Of a DNA stretch of 22,794 bases, positions 14,694 through 20,083 are shown one piece after another. The translations under genes and the position numbers were made by a program. Position 1 is the first letter of the stretch; each line of letters starts with the position of its first letter. Origin of the DNA: an uncultured Clostridia bacterium (GTDB lineage: Bacteria > Bacillota > Clostridia > TANB77 > CAG-508); the NCBI GenBank assembly GCA_944393455.1, contig CALYAH010000049.1:1-22794 (forward strand), given 5' to 3'. The notes beneath the pieces were generated by a model. The model had not been told where the DNA came from and did no database searches. It saw only the letters and a list, made by a program, of their open reading frames with translations.

Positions 14694-15287
14694 CTATTTT
14701 GTTGGTTCTACTTGTGTTCCTGTAACGCTTACATTAAATGTATAATTTTGAATAGCTTCTGCATTTTGAGTATCTACTAAGTCATTGCTTGCAATTTCTG
14801 TTTCATTTGACCCGGTCTCATATTTCCATTCCCATCCTACATTTAAAGTTCTTGTTTTGTCTTCATCATTTGCATTTATCGTTCCTGATAAATCATTTTC
14901 TAATTCTTGTATAGAATTATACTCTACATCTTCATATATAAATTTAAGATTGGCTGGCTTATTTGCTTCATCTTCAAATGCTATATTATAATTAATGCCT
15001 ACGTCAGAATCTGTACCATCTACAATGATATTAAAACTACCACTAGTACCAGGGGCTATTTTATTATCGACTAGTGTTTCATCATTACATGTAGATGCCA
15101 AATTAATTGTTTGCACTTGTTCCCTTTGTCCATTTACTTTAAAACTCCATGTTGCTACTTCTGCAACACCTTCTCCTTTTACTTCTGTAATATATTTAGC
15201 ATATGCTTGTCCTCCTATAAAAGCTAATACAACAATAGCTAAAACAGCCACAGCCATTATAATTTTTTTCTTTTTTGACAATCGCAT
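14694..15287 (-). CDS. TasA/camelysin-like secreted protein
   Basis: A 197-residue exported protein. The signal peptide (about 1-30) has a KKKK start, a hydrophobic core and a GGQAYA|KY cleavage site. Similar signals are used by TasA/CalY proteins, whose cleavage needs the SipW-type signal peptidase, but no such peptidase gene is in the window. The mature part has ATWSFKVNG, KIAPGTSGSFNIIVDG, PANLKFIYEDVEY, LENDLSGTI and WEWKYETG, typical of this family as I recall it. It is first in the operon, has a perfect consensus promoter, an about 135-base AU-rich leader and an AGGAGG site, all of which point to high expression. A fibre or matrix subunit is the likeliest role. Confidence 0.8.
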   Translation of the reverse strand: MRLSKKKKIIMAVAVLAIVVLAFIGGQAYAKYITEVKGEGVAEVATWSFKVNGQREQVQTINLASTCNDETLVDNKIAPGTSGSFNIIVDGTDSDVGINYNIAFEDEANKPANLKFIYEDVEYNSIQELENDLSGTINANDEDKTRTLNVGWEWKYETGSNETEIASNDLVDTQNAEAIQNYTFNVSVTGTQVEPTK

Positions 15288-15426
15288 TCCTCCTTTTATA
15301 CTATTTTTAAATTTGGGATTTCATTTTGATTTTTAATTTTAGATATTATAAAAATAATGATTTAAAAACTCTAAAACGAATTTTAATTTTTTAAAAATTA
15401 TAGATTAAATATGAAAATGTAATTAA

Positions 15427-15455
15427 ATTATAATGTCAAATAATGGAATTGTCAA
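15427..15455 (-). promoter_or_regulatory. perfect consensus sigma-A promoter for the TasA-like operon
   Basis: On the minus strand, TTGACA (15455-15450), a 17-base spacer and TATAAT (15432-15427) match consensus at all twelve positions. A second TTGACA (15439-15434) lies in the spacer and may be part of a binding site. Transcription would start near 15420, leaving a leader of about 133 bases before the 15287 start. I see no known riboswitch in that leader. Confidence 0.8.
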
Positions 15456-15500
15456 TATTTTTTTTGATTTTTTGGCAACTTTTCATCGCAAAATTCGACA

Positions 15501-15544
15501 AAAAAATGAGACAGATTCGCTCTGTCCCCATTGTCTCATTTTTT
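15501..15544 (-). terminator. terminator of TIGR04086 gene with two alternative stems
   Basis: Arms of 13 bases (15501-15513 and 15532-15544, core TGAGACA/TGTCTCA) are followed on the minus strand by a T-run. A second, inner hairpin (GACAGA 15510-15515 with TCTGTC 15521-15526) shares bases with the outer stem, so the two are mutually exclusive. The TGA stop of the TIGR04086 gene (15536-15538) lies inside the stem. Confidence 0.75.
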
Positions 15545-15898
15545 ATTTACACCTATGATTCCTCCTAGTATGCCAAAAACTATTCCTACTACAATCATAA
15601 TTAAACTTTGCATATTTAATCCAAATTTCCAGTTTAATATACTTGAAATTATATATAAAGTTAATATATATGTTCCTCCAATTAATCCTCCATTTATTAT
15701 TCCATTCTTTTTTATTTTTATATTCCCTATTGAACTTCCTACTAATATACTAATTGCAGTAACAATAATAATTACTGGCGCTATTGTATTTTCGTTTACG
15801 TTCGTGTATGTCAATATTATAGAAAAAATTAGTAATAGGATAACAGTTGAAATAAGTGCTATTCCAGCTCCTTTTAATATATTTTTTGTATTTTCCAT
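15536..15898 (-). CDS. TIGR04086-family membrane protein
   Basis: A 120-residue, very hydrophobic protein with four membrane segments (about 10-30, 40-58, 70-88, 97-116). The layout, the GG-rich third segment (INGGLIGGTYILTLYIISSI) and the final GGIIGVNKK match the TIGR04086/DUF3792 family of clostridial and bacillary membrane proteins, whose function is unknown. GAAAGGAAGG precedes the start. It lies between birA and the TasA-like operon and has its own terminator, so it is probably a short unit on its own. An 18-base palindrome sits just before its ribosome binding site. Confidence 0.8.
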   Translation of the reverse strand: MENTKNILKGAGIALISTVILLLIFSIILTYTNVNENTIAPVIIIVTAISILVGSSIGNIKIKKNGIINGGLIGGTYILTLYIISSILNWKFGLNMQSLIMIVVGIVFGILGGIIGVNKK

Positions 15899-15912
15899 TT
15901 TTCCTTCCTTTC

Positions 15913-15930
15913 AGATATAGTACTATATCT
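15913..15930. promoter_or_regulatory. perfect 18-bp palindrome, possible operator
   Basis: AGATATAGT followed by its exact complement ACTATATCT lies seven bases or so upstream of the ribosome binding site of the TIGR04086 gene. A perfect palindrome of this size and place fits an operator for a dimeric regulator, but AT-rich DNA produces such sites by chance more readily. Confidence 0.4.
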
Positions 15931-15961
15931 TCTATTCTTTCTACCTTATTTATATTAATAT

Positions 15962-15996
15962 AAAAAAAGAAATAGAACTTTATATCTCTATTTCTT
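15962..15996 (-). terminator. rho-independent terminator of birA, overlapping its stop
   Basis: Arms AAGAAATAGA (15967-15976) and TCTATTTCTT (15987-15996) enclose a 10-base loop. On the minus strand the stem runs into seven T residues. The birA stop codon at 15980 lies in the loop. Confidence 0.8.
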
Positions 15997-16555
15997 CTAA
16001 TTTTTCTATTATCTTTATTATAATCTCTTCTCTTTGATATTCTTTTCCAAATTCTCTTTTTAAAGATGTTGCTATTTCTTTTGTTTCCTCGGAAAATTCA
16101 TCTTCGTTTACATTAAATCCAAAGCTAATTAATAAAAAATTTACTTTTTCTCCCATTGTATGTATTTCTGTTAAAATACCACATATTTTTTTGTTATTTA
16201 ATATTAGGTCATTTGGCTTTTTTATTTTTAGCTCATATCCATATAATTCATATATCGCGTTTTTTATACATTCTGCAATTCTTATTGTTAATCCTTCTAA
16301 TTCATTTGCTTTACATTCAGGATGTAAAATAATAGTCATTGCTATATTCTTTCCTTCTCCAGTATACCACTTTCTTCCTTGTGTTCCTATTCCCGCTGTT
16401 TGTACTTCTGCTATTAAAATTTTTCCGTTACTTTCTGGTTTTTCTCCAATTTCTTTTGCATATGTATGAGTTGAACCTATTTCTTTATAATATTCTATTT
16501 TTCTTCCTATTTTTGATTTTTCTGTAATTGCTTTTTCTATTTTATGAATATCCAT
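15980..16555 (-). CDS. birA: biotin--[acetyl-CoA-carboxylase] ligase, short form without DNA-binding domain
   Basis: This enzyme joins biotin to carrier proteins such as the acetyl-CoA carboxylase subunit AccB. It is 191 residues and consists of the catalytic core only. The biotinyl-AMP loop appears as GIGTQGRKW (about 55-63, for the usual GRGRxGRxW), followed by KKPNDLILNNKKICGIL (about 112-128, for KWPNDI...KKxxGIL). There is no N-terminal helix-turn-helix and little C-terminal domain, so it cannot act as a biotin repressor in the manner of the two-domain form. A perfect consensus promoter precedes it. Confidence 0.9.
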   Translation of the reverse strand: MDIHKIEKAITEKSKIGRKIEYYKEIGSTHTYAKEIGEKPESNGKILIAEVQTAGIGTQGRKWYTGEGKNIAMTIILHPECKANELEGLTIRIAECIKNAIYELYGYELKIKKPNDLILNNKKICGILTEIHTMGEKVNFLLISFGFNVNEDEFSEETKEIATSLKREFGKEYQREEIIIKIIEKLEEIEI

Positions 16556-16628
16556 AATTTTTTACTTTTTCTCCTTTTTGTCCTATTATTTTTCTTGCCC
16601 TTCTATCTCATTAATTCTTGATATTTCT

Positions 16629-16657
16629 ATTATATGAGTTTCAAAACCTTCTGTCAA
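16629..16657 (-). promoter_or_regulatory. perfect consensus sigma-A promoter for birA
   Basis: On the minus strand, TTGACA (16657-16652), a 17-base spacer and TATAAT (16634-16629) match consensus fully, about 75 bases before the birA start. Confidence 0.75.
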
Positions 16658-16717
16658 TACTAGTTTTCTTGCCAACTTCTATTATGTGAAACATTTCAAA
16701 TTAATTTTTTAAAAATA

Positions 16718-16746
16718 TTGTCTAAAAAAGTATAATATGATAATAT
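16718..16746 (+). promoter_or_regulatory. weak candidate promoter for the 16,805 gene
   Basis: TTGTCT (16718-16723), 17 bases, then TAATAT (16741-16746). Each box matches four of six. A TATAAT at 16731-16736 without a good -35 is the alternative -10. The gap between the divergent birA and this gene holds only these signals. Confidence 0.35.
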
Positions 16747-16804
16747 GACAATATATTAATAGATAATGATGTATTTTATCTATATAAAAATGGGGGTGAA
16801 TAAA

Positions 16805-17374
16805 TTGGAAAACAAACAAGTAGCAACAGTTAGAACAATAACAGGTGAGTTAATAGCTGGATTTCTCCTTTATGGAATAGTATTTAGCATATTATATCGT
16901 TTTATATATTCAGCAATAACCAATGGTACCTCAGCAGATTCATTAATATTAAAAGCTATTATAGCTATTATTCTTCAAGGAATAGCAGTATTTTGTGTTT
17001 GGAGATGTAGTATTGCTACTACTTTTAGAAAAAGATTAATAGAAGTAAATGATGTAAAAATAGTTATGAGAAACCTTACAATTTTTACTGTTATAGTTTG
17101 TTTAATAACTGCAATAATGAATTTTGCACAAGTCAATGAAACAATAGAAGATGCAATAAATTCAGATGTAGGAATAATGATGTCAGAAACTTATATGCAA
17201 TATTTATATGATGACGATGAAATTGCTCAGTATGAATCCGAAAAAGAAAACATAATCAATGAAACAAAAACAAAACTATATACTTATTTAGCTGTTTTAG
17301 AAATTGGTTTATTAGCTGTATATCTAGGTGCAGTTCCATTACAAAAAAAGGCAATTCTAAAATATGTAGTATAA
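16805..17374 (+). CDS. unknown membrane protein, four predicted segments
   Basis: About 189 residues from a TTG start at 16805 (LENKQVATV): GGGGGTG lies six bases before it, whereas the in-frame ATG codons at 16766-16790 lack a ribosome binding site. Membrane segments are at about 15-36, 48-67, 90-109 and 162-182, with an acidic loop before the last (YDDDEIAQYESEKENI). I do not recognise the family. Its stop codon (17372-17374) abuts the IS200 element, and its own terminator now seems to lie on the far side of the insertion. Whether the C-terminus was changed by the insertion cannot be told. Confidence 0.75.
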   Translation: MENKQVATVRTITGELIAGFLLYGIVFSILYRFIYSAITNGTSADSLILKAIIAIILQGIAVFCVWRCSIATTFRKRLIEVNDVKIVMRNLTIFTVIVCLITAIMNFAQVNETIEDAINSDVGIMMSETYMQYLYDDDEIAQYESEKENIINETKTKLYTYLAVLEIGLLAVYLGAVPLQKKAILKYVV

Positions 17375-17382
17375 GTAATTAT

Positions 17383-17406
17383 CCCCCGGCTAAGCCGGGG
17401 GCTTTT
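17383..17406 (+). terminator. GC-rich end hairpin of IS200, also a plus-strand terminator
   Basis: An 8-bp perfect GC-rich stem with a TAA loop, followed by CTTTTT. It is the transposase-binding hairpin at the tnpA-distal end and also stops transcription from the 16,805 gene entering the element antisense to tnpA. Confidence 0.75.
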
Positions 17407-17482
17407 TACTCATAACGCCTAAAAGGCTATGTTACAAGCAAAGCCTCAAGGCTCATAGCTGTTCCGACGCATGCGTTTCTCG

Positions 17483-17980
17483 TTACCCGTTAAACGGGTC
17501 TTTATATTCTTTTATCGATATTTGATCACACATCATATCCTCTTGTAATTGGTTTCTCACATATTCTGCTATCCTTTTTGCATTTTTACCTACCGTGTCT
17601 ACATAGTAGCCACGGCACCAAAAACTTCGTTGGCCAAATTTGTATTTCAAATTTGACCACCTCTGGAAAATTATGAGGCTGCTTTTGCCCTTTAATATTC
17701 CCATATATTTTGACACTGATAATTTTGGTGGTATCTCTACAAACATATGCACATGGTCCGGGCAAACTTCAGCCTCTATAATTTTCACTTCCTGCCAATC
17801 TGAAATATCTCTCAATATTTTTCCTATTTCTAATCTTTTCTGCCCATAGAAAATTTTTCTCCTATATTTGGGTGTGAACACTATATGATATTTGCAATTC
17901 CACTTTGTATGTGATAAACTTGACATTGTATCATATGTAGTGCTTTCTTCTTTAGTTTTTTTGCTGAATATACTATTCAT
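17483..17980 (-). CDS. tnpA: IS200-family transposase TnpA (HUH, Y1)
   Basis: TnpA cuts and joins single-stranded DNA through a tyrosine link. The 165-residue protein has HTKWNCKYHIVFTPKYRRK near the N-terminus, the HUH motif in PDHVHMFVEIPP (H76, H78) and a C-terminal helix with YxxxQ (EYVRNQ, about Y140 and Q144), plus GYYVDTVGKNAKRI. It looks intact. The start is ATG at 17980; a TTG at 17989 is possible, but AAAGGAG is eight bases from the former once the TTG overlap is considered. The ribosome binding site is one arm of a 14-bp inverted repeat. Confidence 0.92.
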   Translation of the reverse strand: MNSIFSKKTKEESTTYDTMSSLSHTKWNCKYHIVFTPKYRRKIFYGQKRLEIGKILRDISDWQEVKIIEAEVCPDHVHMFVEIPPKLSVSKYMGILKGKSSLIIFQRWSNLKYKFGQRSFWCRGYYVDTVGKNAKRIAEYVRNQLQEDMMCDQISIKEYKDPFNG

Positions 17981-17985
17981 GATAC

Positions 17986-18055
17986 GCAACTCCTTTCATT
18001 TATTTTATCAATTATGCGTCGAAACATATTGATATTATAGCATGAAAGGAGTTGC
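17986..18055 (-). promoter_or_regulatory. RBS-masking inverted repeat and promoter in IS200 leader
   Basis: GCAACTCCTTTCAT (17986-17999) and its exact complement ATGAAAGGAGTTGC (18042-18055) form a 14-bp inverted repeat. The arm nearest tnpA is its ribosome binding site. A TATAAT (18039-18034, minus strand) lies between the arms. A transcript starting there would lack the far arm, while transcripts entering from outside would carry both arms and hide the site. Confidence 0.65.
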
Positions 18056-18081
18056 TTTGCTACAAAGCTAAAGCTTATGTT

Positions 18082-18100
18082 ACTACCGGCATAGCCGGTA
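18082..18100. repeat. IS200 end hairpin, tnpA-proximal
   Basis: An 8-bp perfect stem, CTACCGGC and GCCGGTAG, with an ATA loop. It resembles the other end hairpin (CCGGCTAxGCCGG core), as expected for transposase recognition. Confidence 0.75.
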
Positions 18101-18118
18101 GATTACTTACATTAAAAA

Positions 18119-18143
18119 GAAAAGAAGCCAATGGCTTCTTTTC
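18119..18143 (+). terminator. rho-independent terminator, probably of the gene at 16,805
   Basis: Perfect 11-bp arms (GAAAAGAAGCC 18119-18129, GGCTTCTTTTC 18133-18143) with an AAT loop, A-rich before and T-rich within the second arm. No gene lies between it and the IS200 element, so it was most likely the terminator of the membrane-protein gene before insertion. Confidence 0.7.
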
Positions 18144-18314
18144 GTAGTCCATTTGAAAAATCTATAAAATTATGTTAAAATATTGGATGTTGCTAGTAAA
18201 TACGATATGGTAGTAAAGTATCCAAATTCAAATGAAAGAAAGGAGAAACAATGAAAACATAACTAGAAAAAATATCTAATACAATAAAACACGACATCGA
18301 AGGGAGTAAAAATT
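18144..18314 (+). other. leader region of the 94-residue gene with a three-codon reading frame
   Basis: The stretch holds no real gene. AAAGGAG five bases before an ATG (18251) opens Met-Lys-Thr-stop. The same frame then stays open past the start of the next gene, so it may be a tiny upstream reading frame or a decayed gene start. Poor TATAAT-like sequences occur near 18,170-18,180. Nothing else stands out. Confidence 0.35.
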
Positions 18315-18599
18315 ATGAAGGCTTTAGAAAGATTAAAAAGATTTTTGTCTGGAAAGACAAATATGGAAAAACAGGAGGTTGAAGCAGAGTATTTAGACAC
18401 AGAAATAAAATCTATTTCTGTAAAAAAAGAAAATGAGAGATATGTGAAATTAGAATTCTTTTTAGAAAATGATAGAGTTTTCTTAAAGAAGTTTGACAAA
18501 CTATCTTCTAAATACCTTAAGGAATGGGCAAATAAAAAGATAGGCGATGAGGTTACATTGTTAATCTATCCAGATGGAATTATAAGGGATATTTTTTAA
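18315..18599 (+). CDS. small protein of unknown function
   Basis: A 94-residue, charged protein with no membrane segment. Residues 1-15 could form an amphipathic basic helix (MKALERLKRFLSGK). The rest looks like alternating beta strands ending in VTLLIYPDGIIRDIF, as in small OB- or SH3-like folds, but I cannot name a family. GGGAG sits eight bases before the ATG. It is a single-gene unit bounded by terminators on both sides. Confidence 0.7.
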   Translation: MKALERLKRFLSGKTNMEKQEVEAEYLDTEIKSISVKKENERYVKLEFFLENDRVFLKKFDKLSSKYLKEWANKKIGDEVTLLIYPDGIIRDIF

Positions 18600-18611
18600 T
18601 AGTTATCTGTG

Positions 18612-18655
18612 AAGGCAGCTTAACCCAGAAAATAAAAGGGATTAAGCTGCCTTTT
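18612..18655 (+). terminator. rho-independent terminator after the 94-residue gene
   Basis: Arms AAGGCAGCTTAA (18612-18623) and TTAAGCTGCCTT (18642-18653) are perfect over 12 bp, with an inner CCC/GGG pairing, and the second arm ends in TTTT. Confidence 0.85.
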
Positions 18656-18685
18656 CAAATATTTATTATGGAAAAAGAGAATATA

Positions 18686-18718
18686 TAGAGGTCACAACTT
18701 GTGACCTCTAAAATATTT
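18686..18718. repeat. perfect palindrome with following T-run
   Basis: TAGAGGTCACAA (18686-18697), one central C, and the exact complement TTGTGACCTCTA (18699-18710), followed by ATATTTTTT. It could be a second terminator or an operator before the GH144-like gene. It closely resembles the palindrome in the ORF6N gene at 22,414. Confidence 0.65.
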
Positions 18719-18792
18719 TTTAAAGTCCGGTAAAAATTCCCATAGGAAAAACTAAAAAGACATGCTAAGATAATATTAGAGGTGAAATATAT

Positions 18793-20043
18793 ATGAGACT
18801 ACTAAAGAAATATGGAGATACATTATTGTTAAAAGAGTTAAAAGCAAGTTATCGCTTTTTCATAAAAGAAACAAATGTAGACTTAAAAAGTAGAGGATAT
18901 GGGTTAATAAAAGATAAGGATATGTATGCAGATGAAATTGCAAGTATTGCATCTGTTGGATACGGATTAGCAGCTTTAGTAATTGGTACTCACAGAAATT
19001 GGATTTCTTATCCAGAAGCTTATAGAAGGGCAAGTAAAACGTTAGATACATTTTTAAATTATGTAGAAGGAAAAAATGGATTTTATTATCATTTTGTAAA
19101 TATCCATACAGGAAAAAGAGAATGGAATTGTGAAATATCCATTATTGATACAGCTATCTTTATATGTGGAGCAATATTAGCAGGAGAATTTTTTCAAGGA
19201 AAAATAAAGCAAAAAGCAGAAGAATTGTATAAGAGAATTAATTGGCAATGGTATCGAAATAAAGAAAGTAATTATTTTTATATGGGATATAAACCAGAAA
19301 CAGGATTTTGGGGACATTGGGATATGTATGCTGAACAACTAATGTTATATGTTTTAGGTGTGGCTTCTCCAACATATCCAATTCCCAAAACAATGTATGA
19401 TGATATGAAAAAAGAAACATGTACATATGAAGGAATAGAGAATATTATTTATACATATTGTGGAACATTATTTACCTATCAATTTTCTCATGCTTGGATA
19501 GATTTTCGAGATAGAAAAGATGAAAATGGGATTGATTGGTTTGAAAATTCAAAAAAAGCAACCATAGCTAATAGAACATATTGTATTAAAAATAAAGATA
19601 GATTTAAAACATTTGGTGAAAATTCATGGGGATTAACTGCATGTGTCGGACCTAATGGATATTCTGGAGGATATGGAGCAATGCCGGCTTTAGCAGATGT
19701 TGATAAACAAAATGACGGAACAATTAGTCCATGTGGTGCAGCAGGTTCTATTGTATTTACCCCAGAATTAAGTATAAAAGCATTAGAGAATTTTTATAAC
19801 CATTATCCAAAATTATGGGGAAAATATGGATTTATAGATGGATATAATTTAGAAAATGGACAATGGTATTCAAAAGAAGTTATTGGAATTGATAAAGGGA
19901 TATCTATGATGATGATAGAAAATTATCTATCTCAATTACTATGGAAGCAGTTTATGAAAAATGAATATGTACAAAAAGGATTAGAGATGTTAAATATTAA
20001 CAAGAAAAACATACATAAAGACATAAAAGAGTTTTATGTATAG
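18793..20043 (+). CDS. GH144/PF10091 glucoamylase-like glycoside hydrolase
   Basis: A 416-residue (alpha/alpha)6-type enzyme of the putative glucoamylase family (PF10091), whose characterised members are GH144 beta-1,2-glucanases. Family-like blocks in order: YGLAALVIGT (about 57-66), EWNCEISIIDTAIFICGAIL (about 110-129) with acidic residues E114 and D119, INWQWY (about 149), GFWGHWDMYAEQLMLYVLGVASPTYPIP (about 171-198), the ENSWGLTACVGPNGY block and the GTISPCGAAGSIVFTPE block. There is no signal peptide, so it probably acts in the cytoplasm on imported beta-1,2-gluco-oligosaccharides. GAGGTG precedes the start. A GH3 gene follows 40 bases later. Substrate is inferred, not shown. Confidence 0.82.
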   Translation: MRLLKKYGDTLLLKELKASYRFFIKETNVDLKSRGYGLIKDKDMYADEIASIASVGYGLAALVIGTHRNWISYPEAYRRASKTLDTFLNYVEGKNGFYYHFVNIHTGKREWNCEISIIDTAIFICGAILAGEFFQGKIKQKAEELYKRINWQWYRNKESNYFYMGYKPETGFWGHWDMYAEQLMLYVLGVASPTYPIPKTMYDDMKKETCTYEGIENIIYTYCGTLFTYQFSHAWIDFRDRKDENGIDWFENSKKATIANRTYCIKNKDRFKTFGENSWGLTACVGPNGYSGGYGAMPALADVDKQNDGTISPCGAAGSIVFTPELSIKALENFYNHYPKLWGKYGFIDGYNLENGQWYSKEVIGIDKGISMMMIENYLSQLLWKQFMKNEYVQKGLEMLNINKKNIHKDIKEFYV

Positions 20044-20083
20044 ATGTTTGTTATATATGAAAATTTTATACAAAGGTGATTTT

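Larger units (their letters stand above)
17375..18110 (-). mobile_element. IS200-type insertion sequence (tnpA only)
   Basis: An about 735-base element with a single transposase gene and a GC-rich hairpin near each end, CCCCCGGC-TAA-GCCGGGGG (17383-17401) and CTACCGGC-ATA-GCCGGTAG (18082-18100). Both ends start with a related sequence (TAAGTAAT in inverse orientation). Size, hairpin ends and lack of tnpB fit IS200 rather than IS605. Such elements move as single strands and make no target duplication, so the exact borders cannot be read from one copy. They are estimates to within about 10 bases. Confidence 0.8.

Noticed and set aside
15288..15426. Riboswitch in the 133-base leader of the TasA-like operon
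   Set aside because: The leader is almost all A and T with no recognisable conserved core or strong stems.
17375..17482. Guide RNA (TnpB-type) gene between tnpA and the element end
   Set aside because: No tnpB gene is present in the element. The small GCC/GGC hairpins at about 17,417-17,451 are noted, but nothing supports a guide role.
17383..18100. CRISPR-like or tRNA-like hairpins in the IS region
   Set aside because: The GC-rich hairpins are the two transposase-recognition ends of the IS200 element. There are no repeated spacers and no tRNA fold.
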